64,000 bases of DNA from positions 82,787-146,786 of the forward strand of contig NZ_BJZP01000011.1 of NCBI RefSeq assembly GCF_007992095.1, in the 5' to 3' direction. The stretch's first letter is position 1, and every line of letters begins with the position of its first letter. Position numbers and translations under genes: made by a program. A model generated the notes under the pieces. It had not been told where the DNA came from. It ran no database searches and saw only the letters and a program-made list of their open reading frames with translations. Shown here in pieces: positions 37,661-46,405 of the stretch. The DNA comes from Paenirhizobium naphthalenivorans (GTDB taxonomy: Bacteria > Pseudomonadota > Alphaproteobacteria > Rhizobiales > Rhizobiaceae).

Positions 37661-38259
37661 CGGAGCAGTTGCTGGCACTCCTGCCGACTTACGGCCTGCC
37701 GCTGCTGGCAGCGGTCACGGGATTGAGCTGCCTCGGTCTACCTCTCCCCGCCTCGATCGTCATGATGCTGATGGGCGCCTTTGCCGCCGCCGGCGACTTC
37801 AACCTCGTCGCAGTCTTTGTCACGGCGCTTGCCGCGGCCGTGCTCGGCGACCAGACCGGTTTTGCCATCGGGCGAGTGAGCGGAGCGACCATCATGGCGC
37901 GGATCGCTAAGACCCCCTCGCGACAGGAGGCGCTCGCCCGGGCCGAGGCGCGCATCAACAGCCGTGGCGCGGTCGCCGTCTTTCTCACGCGCTGGCTGCT
38001 CGCACCGCTCGGTCCCTACGTCAATCTGATCGCGGGTGCCACGGCGTTTTCCTGGACACGCTTCACGCTCTGCGGCGTGGCCGGGGAGGTGTTCTGGGTC
38101 GGCGGCTATACCGGCCTTGGCGTGACCTTCAGCAATAATGTCACAAGCATCGCGGGAATCGTCGGGGACCTGAGCGGTTTCCTCGCCGCCGGCGCCGTAG
38201 CACTCTATCTCGGCTGGCGGATCGTCAAAATCCTGCGGCGGAAGGACGTGAAAGTCTAA
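37657..38259 (+). CDS. DedA-family membrane protein
   Basis: A 200-residue protein with four to five membrane segments. SCLGLPLPASIVMMLMGAFA at the N-terminus and the GDQTGFAIGR and TRWLLAPLGPYVNLIAG segments are the DedA/VTT signatures; the basic RW and the acidic residue earlier are the conserved charges. Family members flip undecaprenyl phosphate or phospholipids. It is translationally coupled to the small upstream gene, and a lipid glycosyltransferase follows. Confidence 0.88.
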   Translation: MTEQLLALLPTYGLPLLAAVTGLSCLGLPLPASIVMMLMGAFAAAGDFNLVAVFVTALAAAVLGDQTGFAIGRVSGATIMARIAKTPSRQEALARAEARINSRGAVAVFLTRWLLAPLGPYVNLIAGATAFSWTRFTLCGVAGEVFWVGGYTGLGVTFSNNVTSIAGIVGDLSGFLAAGAVALYLGWRIVKILRRKDVKV

Positions 38260-38372
38260 CTACGCCGTGCAACCACAACTTACCGGCTTGGCCCTCTATT
38301 CCCGAAAGGATATGGTTGCCGAACTGTCATATGTCGATGCTATGCGGGGATACCCCGCAACGAGGATGTCTC

Positions 38373-39566
38373 ATGACTGTTTTGTTCTGGATCTGCGCGC
38401 TTGCCCTTTCCGTTCATCTCCTCAGCATCCTGATCGTGCTGGCTCACAAGAAGCGTGCCGAACCGGGCGCGCCGGCAAAGGTCCGCCCCTCCGTCACCAT
38501 CCTTCGGCCCATATGCGGTCTGGAGAACAACCTTGCCGAAACGCTTGCCTCGGCCTTCCGCCTCGATTGGCCGAACTACGAGATCGTGTTCTGCGTTGCC
38601 TCGCCAGCCGATCCCGCCATCGCGGTGGCTCGCCGGGTAATGGAGGCGTACCCGGATGCCAACACCCGCCTGCTGGTCGGCGAGGACGTCTTCAGCCCCA
38701 ATCCGAAAATGAACAACCTGATCAAAGGCTGGCGTTCCGCCGAGCATGACTGGATCGTCATCGCCGACAGCAATGTGCGCTTGCCACGCGACTATCTACA
38801 GCGTCTGTTTGCCCGGTGGACCCCGGGCACCGGGCTCGTCTGCGCGCCGCCGGTCGGCGCCGACCCCGCAGGTTTCGCCGCGGAACTTGAATGCGCCTGG
38901 CTGAACAGCTTTCAGGCCCGCTGGCAATTGCTGGCCGACGCCGTGGGCCTTGGCTTCGCGCAAGGGAAATCGATGTTGCTCAACCGCCAGGTCATGGCAC
39001 GCGCCGGCGGTTTTGAACGACTGGGCGAAGAGATCGCCGAGGATGCCGCCGCGACCCATTTGATCCGCGCGACCGGGCTCAAGGTCCGGCTGGTGACGGA
39101 GCCCTTCGACCAGCCGCTCGGCCACCGTTCCCTCAATGCGGTCTGGCGGCGGCAATTGCGCTGGGCACGCCTGCGCCGCACCTCCTTCCCGCTCTTTTTC
39201 GCGCCGGAACTCTTTGCCGGCGGTGCGTTGCCAATTGCCGCTCTTGCCGGTCTGACGGCCACTGGTCTCTGCTCGCCGCTAACCTTCGCGCTCTATGTGC
39301 TTGCCTGGTACGGCGGTGAAATGCTGCTGAGCCGGGCTTTTCACTGGCACATGGGACGCATGACTCCGGTCATGATGGTCCTGCGTGATCTCGTCCTGCC
39401 CGCCCTTTGGATCGTCGCATGGTTCGGCGATGGCTTCGTCTGGCGAGGCAATGCGATGTCGGTCACGAGGGAGGCGTCGGCGAAAGCGGCCGCCACCGCC
39501 CGAATCCGCCGCATCGTCGACAAGACGAAGGAACGCGCAAAGGCACTGGCGACACTTCGGCATTAG
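38373..39566 (+). CDS. GT21 ceramide-glucosyltransferase-like glycosyltransferase
   Basis: A 397-residue membrane glycosyltransferase. It has an N-terminal membrane anchor, the nucleotide-sugar fold (SVTILRPICGLENNLAETL), the DSN motif (IVIADSNVRLP), a D3 motif (EEIAEDAAATHLI) and the (Q/R)xxRW motif RRQLRWARLRR, followed by membrane segments. It belongs to the glucosylceramide synthase family, of which rhizobial members glycosylate ceramide or other lipids. The ATG at 38373 follows GAGGATG. It may work on an envelope lipid together with the DedA protein; that pairing is an inference. Confidence 0.85.
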   Translation: MTVLFWICALALSVHLLSILIVLAHKKRAEPGAPAKVRPSVTILRPICGLENNLAETLASAFRLDWPNYEIVFCVASPADPAIAVARRVMEAYPDANTRLLVGEDVFSPNPKMNNLIKGWRSAEHDWIVIADSNVRLPRDYLQRLFARWTPGTGLVCAPPVGADPAGFAAELECAWLNSFQARWQLLADAVGLGFAQGKSMLLNRQVMARAGGFERLGEEIAEDAAATHLIRATGLKVRLVTEPFDQPLGHRSLNAVWRRQLRWARLRRTSFPLFFAPELFAGGALPIAALAGLTATGLCSPLTFALYVLAWYGGEMLLSRAFHWHMGRMTPVMMVLRDLVLPALWIVAWFGDGFVWRGNAMSVTREASAKAAATARIRRIVDKTKERAKALATLRH

Positions 39567-39755
39567 GAATGTTCTTCTCTACAGGCATCAAGCGACCGAC
39601 TTGAAGAAAACCGACCTTGATGTCCACATTTTCGACAAGGCAATGATGATATCGCGGGGCCTTACCGATCACTGATCCTTAAGGGACTTGCTCCGAGCAG
39701 CTCGAAAGCGAAACGGGAACGGCGCCTTCGCGCCGCCCCGCCCGCAGGGAGGGTC

Positions 39756-41327
39756 TCAGATCGAACCCGCGCCCATCTGTTCCGCGATGTAGTCGGCCTG
39801 GCGGATCGCCAGCGTCACGATGGTGAGTGTCGGGTTTTCCGCCGCCCCCGTGGTGAACTGACTGCCGTCGGAGACGAACAGGTTCTTGATGTCGTGCGTC
39901 TGACCGTGCTTGTTGACGACACCATCCCTGGCCTTCTCGCTCATGCGATTGGTGCCAAGGTTGTGTGTCGACGGATAGGGCGGCGTCGGGAACGAGCGGG
40001 TCGCCCCGACCGCCTCATAGATCGCCATGCCCTGTTTGTAGGCGTGGTTGCGCATCGCCTCGTCGTTCGGATGGTCGGTGAACGAGACATCGGGGATCGG
40101 CATGCCGTGCTTGTCCTTGAGCTCCTTATGCAGGGTCACCCGGTTGGTCTCCTGCGGCATGTCCTCGCCGACGATCCACAGACCCGCCATATTGGCATAT
40201 TGGTCCATCGCCGAGGCGAACGACCGGCCCCAGCCGCCCGGATCGAGGAAGGCCGCCATGAACGGCACGCCGAGCGACAGCGTCTCCAACTCGTAGCCAC
40301 CGACGAAGCCGCGCGACGGATCATGACGCGCTTCGTCGCGGACGATGCCCGCCATGGTCGTACCACGATACATGTGCACCGGCTTTTCAAACACCGCATA
40401 GACCGAGCCGGTGGTATGGCGCATGTAGTTTTTGCCCACCTGTCCGGAGGAATTGGCAAGACCATCGGGGAACATCGAAGAGGCCGAGTTGAGCAGCAGC
40501 CGCGGGCTTTCGATCGAATTGCCGGCGACGCAGACGATGCGGGCCTTCTGGCTCTTCAGGTTGCCGTCCTTGTCCGCATAGACGACGGCCGTCACCTTGC
40601 CGGACTTGTCATGCTCGATCTTGACGACATGCGAGTTCGGCCGCACTTCCAGCTTGCCGGTCGCCTCACCCTTGGGGATCTCGGTGTAGAGCGTTGACCA
40701 CTTGGCACCCCACTTGCAGCCCTGGAAACAAAAGCCGGTCTGCTGACAGCTGTTGCGATCGTCGCGCGGCGCCGAGTTGATCGCCATATTGCCGGTATGG
40801 CATTCCTTGTAGCCCAGCTTGTCGGCGCCGGCTTTGAGGATCTTGAAATTGTTGTTGCCGGGCAGCCCCTCGATGCCGTTGGTGCGGGTAACGCCCATCT
40901 TGTCCTCGGCCTTGGCATAATAAGGCTCGAGATCTGCAAGGGTGATCGGCCAGTCCAGCAGGTTGGCGCCCTCGATCTTGCCGTAGGTCGTCAGGTCCTT
41001 GAACTCATGCTCCTGGAAGCGCAGCGAGGCGCCCGCCCAGTGGGTCGTGGTGCCGCCGACTGCCTTGACGATCCAGGCCGGCAAGTTGGGGAAGTCCTTC
41101 GACACGCGCCAGCCGCCGCCTGTGGTGCGGTTGTCGAGCCAGGCGAGCTGGGCAAAGCTGTCCCATTCGTCATTGATGAAGTCTTCATATTCGTGCCGGC
41201 TACCGGCTTCGAGAATGACGACGTCGATGCCCTTCTGGGCGAGTTCGTTGCCGAGCGTTCCGCCGCCCGCACCAGAACCGATGATGACGACTACACTATC
41301 GTCGTTGAGATCATAAGGCGCTGCCAT
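39756..41327 (-). CDS. GMC-family oxidoreductase (gluconate 2-dehydrogenase large-subunit-like)
   Basis: A 523-residue flavoprotein. The FAD-binding Rossmann motif VVIIGSGAGGGTLGNELAQKG is at the N-terminus, GGTTTHWAGASLRF is the second GMC block, and the C-terminal part holds STHNLGTNRMS and TGAAENPTLTIVTLA. It resembles the large subunit of membrane gluconate or sugar dehydrogenases. No signal peptide is seen, so it may be co-exported with the Tat-signal partner encoded just upstream. GGGAGG precedes the ATG. No cytochrome c subunit is present nearby. Confidence 0.9.
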   Translation of the reverse strand: MAAPYDLNDDSVVVIIGSGAGGGTLGNELAQKGIDVVILEAGSRHEYEDFINDEWDSFAQLAWLDNRTTGGGWRVSKDFPNLPAWIVKAVGGTTTHWAGASLRFQEHEFKDLTTYGKIEGANLLDWPITLADLEPYYAKAEDKMGVTRTNGIEGLPGNNNFKILKAGADKLGYKECHTGNMAINSAPRDDRNSCQQTGFCFQGCKWGAKWSTLYTEIPKGEATGKLEVRPNSHVVKIEHDKSGKVTAVVYADKDGNLKSQKARIVCVAGNSIESPRLLLNSASSMFPDGLANSSGQVGKNYMRHTTGSVYAVFEKPVHMYRGTTMAGIVRDEARHDPSRGFVGGYELETLSLGVPFMAAFLDPGGWGRSFASAMDQYANMAGLWIVGEDMPQETNRVTLHKELKDKHGMPIPDVSFTDHPNDEAMRNHAYKQGMAIYEAVGATRSFPTPPYPSTHNLGTNRMSEKARDGVVNKHGQTHDIKNLFVSDGSQFTTGAAENPTLTIVTLAIRQADYIAEQMGAGSI

Positions 41328-41443
41328 GATTTCCTCCCAGGAATGTCAAATCGGCATTTTTGAGAATGCGCCGCCGCGCCCATCCGCGATGGGCCTCCTC
41401 AGGCGGCGATGCTGTTCGCTTGCACATTGCAGAAACCGGCGAC

Positions 41444-41977
41444 TTACAGCCACTCGATGTCGTTGAAGCCGCGCTCGATGTAACCGCCCTTGGAATAGGA
41501 CTCGCCCTCGTAGCCGAAGATCGGCCAGAGTTCTTTCTGGTTATAGAGACTGACGACGAGGTCGCCGCGCACCGCCTGGAAGAAAGGCGTCGTCTCGATG
41601 TCGCGCAGGATGGCGACCCGATCGTCCTCCCAGCCAAGGCCGCGATAGCCACCGGCACCGGCACGACTGTCGAGATCGGCTATGCCATCCTCGATCAGTT
41701 TCTTGTGCGCCTCATCCTTGGCAGCGCGGTCATCCTGGCCCTTGACGGCGATCGCATAGAAACGGTCGGCAAGTTGATCGTGCGGATAGATGTCTCGGGC
41801 AAGCTTAATCAGCGTCGCCAGGGTCTCCGGCTTGAGCGCTTTGGCTTCAAGTGCCCAGGCGGCCTGCGGACAGATCACCGCCGAACCGCTGATCACCAGC
41901 AGGGCGCCCACGGTGCCACCGCGCTTGAGCAATTCGCGGCGGGAAATCCCATTCGATTTTTCGTAAAGCGTAACCAC
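41444..41977 (-). CDS. Gluconate 2-dehydrogenase subunit 3-like Tat-exported protein
   Basis: A 177-residue protein with a twin-arginine signal (SRRELLKRGGTVGALLVI, cleaved near AAWALEA). The mature domain is a gluconate 2-dehydrogenase subunit 3 fold (LATLIKLARDIYPHDQLADRF, WPIFGYEGESYSKGGYIERG). This small subunit carries the large flavoprotein through the Tat system in related complexes. It starts with GTG after a strong GGAGGAG site and lies 116 bases upstream of the GMC gene on the same strand. Confidence 0.88.
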   Translation of the reverse strand: MVTLYEKSNGISRRELLKRGGTVGALLVISGSAVICPQAAWALEAKALKPETLATLIKLARDIYPHDQLADRFYAIAVKGQDDRAAKDEAHKKLIEDGIADLDSRAGAGGYRGLGWEDDRVAILRDIETTPFFQAVRGDLVVSLYNQKELWPIFGYEGESYSKGGYIERGFNDIEWL

Positions 41978-42119
41978 GTCAGTCTCCTCCCAGGGTCATG
42001 TGGCATGGTCGAGGGGCCGGTCTCCTTCCGGTCCGTCGTCGGGCGGCGCGATAACCGCGCCCTACCCCTGTCGAAAAAACCGAAGCCCGCGGATCCTCCG
42101 GCCCGCGAACCTCCGGTTC

Positions 42120-42515
42120 CTACTTGTAGCGCCCGTGGCGCTGAAGAACCTCGATTTTGTAGCCATCGGGGTCCGTCATGAAAAAGAAGCGGGCGAGCAA
42201 CGCCCCGTCGCGGTTGAACTCGACAATCTTGCCCGGATTGAGCCCGAGAGCGGTCACACGGCTGTGCTCGATATCGAGGTCGGCGACGCTGACGGCGAGA
42301 TGGCCATAGCCTGCACCGAGATCATAGGCCTCTTCACGGCCCTTGTTGACGGTCAGTTCAAGTTCGAACTCGCTCTCTTCATTGCTGAGATAGATCAGCG
42401 TGAAGGTGTCGAAATCCAGCCGTTCGGCAATGTCGAGACCAAAGGCCTTCTGGTAGAAATCGACGGAACGGGTTTCTTCCATCACCCGGATCATCGAATG
42501 GATCATCTTCGCCAA
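42120..42515 (-). CDS. Glyoxalase I-like metalloenzyme (VOC family)
   Basis: A 131-residue lactoylglutathione-lyase-like protein. I chose a TTG start at 42515 (read as MAKMIHSMIRVMEE) because a GAGGAG site lies six bases before it; the first ATG would be 15 bases away. Motifs are HSMIRVMEETRSVDFYQKAFGLD and GYGHLAVSV, with the last metal ligand in DPDGYKIEVLQ. It would isomerise the methylglyoxal-glutathione adduct or a similar substrate. Confidence 0.85.
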   Translation of the reverse strand: MAKMIHSMIRVMEETRSVDFYQKAFGLDIAERLDFDTFTLIYLSNEESEFELELTVNKGREEAYDLGAGYGHLAVSVADLDIEHSRVTALGLNPGKIVEFNRDGALLARFFFMTDPDGYKIEVLQRHGRYK

Positions 42516-42729
42516 GGGATACTCCTCGTTCAGGCAAATCATCGAATGATGAGAGTTTCCAATACCGGTGGCAAATCGGGTAGCAGCGGGCTACCGCACT
42601 GACGATATTTCCAGTGAAGACGCGGCATCCGCCCAGATCCCGCGCCAAAACCGCCACGTTTTGGGAAATTGACCGACCAACCGTCGGGCCGCATAATAGG
42701 CGTCAAAAGAAAAGCCGGAGGAGCATGCC

Positions 42730-43038
42730 ATGTGTGAAGTCTTTGCGGGACAGGACCCCGCCCGTTACCGGGCGGTCAACCGATCGGTCCGGATCGGTGG
42801 CCATTCGACCAGCATCCAGATCGAGGCGGCCTTCTGGGACCTGATCGACGAGATCGCCGCCAGTCAGGCGATGTCGACCTCACGCTTCCTGTCGACACTT
42901 TATGACGAGGCCCTGGAGATCAACGGCGCGGTTTCCAACTTCGCCTCGCTCTTGCGCACCAGCTGTCTGATCTACCTGATGAGCAAGGCGCAGCACCCGG
43001 AAGTCCAGCATGAGTTTCACATCATCGCGGCGGAATGA
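42730..43038 (+). CDS. Ribbon-helix-helix domain protein
   Basis: A 102-residue protein with an RHH_4-type domain (NRSVRIGGHSTSIQIEAAFWDLIDEIAASQAMS then SRFLSTLYDEAL, about residues 17-62). The N-terminal MCEVFAGQDPARY segment is shared with rhizobial homologues. GGAGGAG precedes the ATG. It may bind DNA as a dimer; targets unknown. Confidence 0.82.
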   Translation: MCEVFAGQDPARYRAVNRSVRIGGHSTSIQIEAAFWDLIDEIAASQAMSTSRFLSTLYDEALEINGAVSNFASLLRTSCLIYLMSKAQHPEVQHEFHIIAAE

Positions 43039-43202
43039 CCTGCGCCCCTTTCACCGGACGGTGCGTACGGCATTGATCACATAACCGTCGACGTTGATAC
43101 CGACGTTCAGGGTCATGGCGTCCAGCGCCTGAACAGTGCGTCGGCAACCAGGCACATGACTTCGTCGACCGACAGCGCCATCCACTCAAGGGAAGAGGAT
43201 GG

Positions 43203-43760
43203 CTATCGCGGCTCGTCAGAGTCCGGCTGTCGCTCGCCGTCAGGCAGGGGCAGATGGATCTCGGCCATCGAGGCCTCGAGATCCTCGAGCAGCCTTTGCA
43301 ACTCGCGCATGCGCTCAGCCCCGAAGGTGCGGGTGATCTCGCCGTAGATTTCCTCGGAATAGGGCGAGACTTTTTCGATCAGTTCCAAGCCGGCAGCGCT
43401 GATGGTAATGCGCGCGCGGCGCAGGTCGTTTTCGTCCGGGTGGCGTTCGATCAACTGGCGGGCTTCGAGATCACGCAGAATGCGCGACAGGCTCGGACCG
43501 AGCAGGAAGGTGGCACGCGCCAGTTCCGTCACCTCGATCTCCTTGACCGTCATCAGCGCCCGGAGAATGCGCCATTGCTGCTCGGTGATGTCGTACATCC
43601 GCAGCGAATTACGGAAATGCTTCATCACCGATTCCCGCGCCCGCAGCAGGAGCATCGGCAGGGAGCGCGAGAAATGGCGAAGACGAGCGCGCGGTTGCGG
43701 CGAGCCGCCCTCACGCTGGACTTCCCTGATTTCCAGTGTTTCCGCTGGTTTTTCAGTCAT
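43203..43760 (-). CDS. hpaR: MarR-family repressor of the homoprotocatechuate operon
   Basis: A 185-residue MarR protein with the winged helix at about residues 60-120 (EVTELARATFLLGPSLSRILRDLEARQLI). The block PMLLLRARESVMKHFRNSLR at residues 35-55 is characteristic of HpaR/HpcR. It lies at the downstream end of the hpa operon, 25 bases after hpaI, and would repress it until the aromatic substrate binds. Two matching palindromes lie at the operon promoter. Confidence 0.92.
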   Translation of the reverse strand: MTEKPAETLEIREVQREGGSPQPRARLRHFSRSLPMLLLRARESVMKHFRNSLRMYDITEQQWRILRALMTVKEIEVTELARATFLLGPSLSRILRDLEARQLIERHPDENDLRRARITISAAGLELIEKVSPYSEEIYGEITRTFGAERMRELQRLLEDLEASMAEIHLPLPDGERQPDSDEPR

Positions 43761-43785
43761 TCGCTCTCCGCTCCAAGGCTATGCC

Positions 43786-44556
43786 TCAGCCCTTGCGCGC
43801 CTGGGCGAGAAGCGCCTGAGCGCCTTTCGCCAGCACACCGACATCCGAACCAACAGCGATGAAGCAGGCGCCGGCATCCTTGGCAAGCTGAATGATCACC
43901 GGGTCGACAGCCATGATGCCGGCCGGCTTGCCAAGCGCCACGATCTTACGGATCAACCCATCGACCGCCGCCATGACCTCAGGGTGGCGTGGATTGCCAG
44001 TATGACCCAGGTCGGCAGCGAGGTCCGACGGACCGATCAGCACGCCGTCAACCCCATCCGTCGTGACGATCGCCTCGACGTTATCGATGCCAAGCTGGCT
44101 CTCGATCTGCACGATCAGGCAGATCTGCTCATTGGCAGTCTCCACATAATCGGCGATCCGACCGAAGTCGGCAGCGCGACCAAGGCCGGCTCCCATGCCG
44201 CGAATGCCCTCGGGCGGATAGCGGCAGGCTCGTGCGAGCCGCTGGGCCTCGTCACCGGTCTCCACCATCGGGACCAGTAGCGACTGCGCGCCGATGTCCA
44301 GCGCCTGCTTGATCAGCCAGGTTTCACCGACGGGAAGGCGGACCACCGGATGAGCCGGATGCCGCGCGACGGCCGCAAGCTGGGCCGCAATCAGCGGAAT
44401 GTCATTGGGTCCATGTTCTGCGTCGATCAGGATCCAGTCGAAACCGGAGCCTGCCGAAACCTCCGCCGCATGCGGGCTCGCCAGCGCGACCCACAGGCCA
44501 TAGAGCGTCTGGCCGTCGAGGATCGCTTCCTTGAAGACGTTGAGGGGTGCGGGCAT
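43786..44556 (-). CDS. hpaI: 4-Hydroxy-2-oxoheptanedioate aldolase
   Basis: A 256-residue class II aldolase of the HpcH/HpaI family. Expected active-site residues are visible: His in LIDAEHGPND, Arg in VVRLPVG, Glu in VQIESQLG and Asp in IGPSDLAADLG. It splits 4-hydroxy-2-oxoheptanedioate into pyruvate and succinic semialdehyde, the last step of the pathway. GAGGAG precedes the ATG; the gene follows hpaH by 12 bases. Confidence 0.94.
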   Translation of the reverse strand: MPAPLNVFKEAILDGQTLYGLWVALASPHAAEVSAGSGFDWILIDAEHGPNDIPLIAAQLAAVARHPAHPVVRLPVGETWLIKQALDIGAQSLLVPMVETGDEAQRLARACRYPPEGIRGMGAGLGRAADFGRIADYVETANEQICLIVQIESQLGIDNVEAIVTTDGVDGVLIGPSDLAADLGHTGNPRHPEVMAAVDGLIRKIVALGKPAGIMAVDPVIIQLAKDAGACFIAVGSDVGVLAKGAQALLAQARKG

Positions 44557-44568
44557 GAAAACTTCTCC

Positions 44569-45372
44569 TCAGGCAAAATAGCAGCTGACGGTGCCGTAGG
44601 CGCCGAAATCGCTGGTGATCGTGTCGCCGTGTCGAGCCTCGACGGGACGGATGAATGAGCCGGCCAGCACGACCTGCCCCGCCTCGATTCTCGCACCATA
44701 CTGGTGCAGCCGATTGGCGAGCCAGGCAATGCCGCGAGCCGGATTGTTGAGAACGCCGGCGCCGAGCCCTGTTTCTTCCACCTCGGCATTGCGCGAGACG
44801 ATCGCCCCCATCCAGCGCATGTCGACCGCGTCGGGACGCATGGCGCGACCGCCGAGCACGATACCGGCATTGGCGGCATTGTCGGAAATGGTATCGACGA
44901 TGGTGCGCGACTTGTTGGTCTGCGGATCTACCCTCAGGATACGGGTATCGAGGATCTCGAGCGCCGGGGTTATATAATCGGTGGCATTCAGCACGTCGAA
45001 GACCGATACGCCGGGACCCGAGAGATCCTTTTTCATGATGAAGGCGATCTCGGCCTCGATCCGAGGCTGGATGAAGCGATGGTCGGGCACGACCGAGCCG
45101 TCATCAAACAGCATATCATCAAGCAGCACGCCAGAATCCGGGATGTCGATATTCAGCGCATATTGCATGGCCTTGGAGGTGAGACCGATCTTCCAGCCGA
45201 TCGAAGTCCGCCCGGCCGCCATTTTCAGCCGAACCCATTCGGCCTGCACGGCATAGGCATCATCCATCGTCATGCCCGGATAGGCAAGCGACAGCAGGCC
45301 AATCTGCTGCCGGGTCTTCTCCGCCGTATCGAGGCAAGCGGCCGCCTCAGCGATCTGTTCAGGCGTCATCAT
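44569..45372 (-). CDS. hpaH: 2-Oxo-hept-4-ene-1,7-dioate hydratase
   Basis: A 267-residue hydratase of the FAH-fold MhpD/HpaH group. Motifs include GWKIGLTSKAMQ, EAEIAFIMKKDL and ENTGLG-like NAEVEETGLGAGV. It adds water to the ring-cleavage product after decarboxylation. It follows the FAH gene by three bases. Confidence 0.92.
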   Translation of the reverse strand: MMTPEQIAEAAACLDTAEKTRQQIGLLSLAYPGMTMDDAYAVQAEWVRLKMAAGRTSIGWKIGLTSKAMQYALNIDIPDSGVLLDDMLFDDGSVVPDHRFIQPRIEAEIAFIMKKDLSGPGVSVFDVLNATDYITPALEILDTRILRVDPQTNKSRTIVDTISDNAANAGIVLGGRAMRPDAVDMRWMGAIVSRNAEVEETGLGAGVLNNPARGIAWLANRLHQYGARIEAGQVVLAGSFIRPVEARHGDTITSDFGAYGTVSCYFA

Positions 45373-45375
45373 GGC

Positions 45376-46242
45376 TCAAACCTCGTCTTCAACCATATTG
45401 CGCAGCACACCGATGCCATCCGCCTCGACCTCGATCACGTCGCCCGGCTTCAGCCAGATCGGCGGATCGAATCGCGCACCAGCCCCCGTCGGCGTGCCGC
45501 AGACGATAACATCACCGGGCACAAGCGTCGTGAAGGTCGAGATATAATTGATGATTTTGCGGAAGGAAAAGATCATCCGGCTGGTGCGGTCGTTCTGGCG
45601 CACCTCGCCGTTGACGCGCGTTTCGAGCTTGATGTCGGCCAGCTGGCTCTCGTCGGTGAAGGGCACAAGCCAGGGGCCGATGGAACCGGTGCGGTCGAAG
45701 TTCTTGCCCTGGGTGACGTTGAACTTGGCGTGGCGTACCCAGTCGCGGATCGTGCCCTCGTTGCACAGCGACAGCGCCGCGACGTGGTCGAGCGCATCCT
45801 TCTCGGCAATGCGCCGCCCACCTTTGCCGATGACCACGACAATCTCGCCCTCGTAGTCGAGCTGCGGGCTTTCCGGGGGGCGGATCAGCGGCTGTCCGTG
45901 CCCGGTGAAGGAACGCGGGAAGCGGATGAACAGCGAAGGGTTCGGCGGCGCTTCCTTGCCGTCCTTGTATTCCTCATTGCGGTCGGGAAAGTTGACCCCA
46001 ACGCAGATGATCTTCTCCGGATGCGGGATCGGAATCTCAAAAGTAATTTCGTCAACGGCAATGTCGGCTTTCATCTCCATCGCCGCAGCGACGAGTTCGC
46101 CCAGCGCATCGGCCTCGATCACCTCCTTGAGGGTCGGCCAGCGTGTGCCGAAGCGAGCCGAAAGATCGACCACGCCCTCATCTGTGATGGCGCCATAGGC
46201 CGCGCGACCGTTGATCGTGAAGCTTGCCAGTTTCGTCGTCAT
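45376..46242 (-). CDS. hpaG: Fumarylacetoacetase-family decarboxylase/isomerase, HpaG-like
   Basis: A 288-residue single FAH-domain protein. The start is the ATG at 46242 (MTTKLASFTINGR) with GAGG seven bases upstream. The catalytic domain has IICVGVNFPDRNEEYK, LDYEGEIVVVIGKGG (metal-binding Glu pair) and VCGTPTGAGA. In E. coli HpaG has two fused FAH domains; here only one is present. By context it should decarboxylate 5-oxopent-3-ene-1,2,5-tricarboxylate. Specificity within the FAH family is inferred from the operon. Confidence 0.82.
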   Translation of the reverse strand: MTTKLASFTINGRAAYGAITDEGVVDLSARFGTRWPTLKEVIEADALGELVAAAMEMKADIAVDEITFEIPIPHPEKIICVGVNFPDRNEEYKDGKEAPPNPSLFIRFPRSFTGHGQPLIRPPESPQLDYEGEIVVVIGKGGRRIAEKDALDHVAALSLCNEGTIRDWVRHAKFNVTQGKNFDRTGSIGPWLVPFTDESQLADIKLETRVNGEVRQNDRTSRMIFSFRKIINYISTFTTLVPGDVIVCGTPTGAGARFDPPIWLKPGDVIEVEADGIGVLRNMVEDEV

Positions 46243-46254
46243 TCTCATTCCTCT

Positions 46255-46395
46255 TCAAAACCCCTCCCCATAAGGGGAGGGTGTTTGTCGCACCAAGGCC
46301 CATCGGCTTCAGACGACCGTCGTCGTTCGGCAGCCCTTCCTCGAACGCCACCGACTTAGCCCGCTCCCATCCCCCTAAGGGGGAGTGAGCGGCCA
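46255..46395. repeat. Rhizobial-type palindromic intergenic repeat
   Basis: Two palindromes, CCCTCCCC-ATAA-GGGGAGGG (46262-46281) and CCCCC-TAA-GGGGG (46371-46383), flank about 90 bases of imperfectly paired sequence. The whole fills the gap between hpaG and hpaD. It has the look of the short mosaic repeats scattered in rhizobial genomes. In mRNA it could form a strong hairpin and lower expression of the genes downstream of hpaD. Confidence 0.65.
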
Positions 46396-46405
46396 AGCCA
46401 CGGTC

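Noticed and set aside
44704..46359. 551-codon plus-strand frame opposite hpaH and hpaG
   Set aside because: Antisense to two enzymes with intact active-site motifs; no independent evidence.
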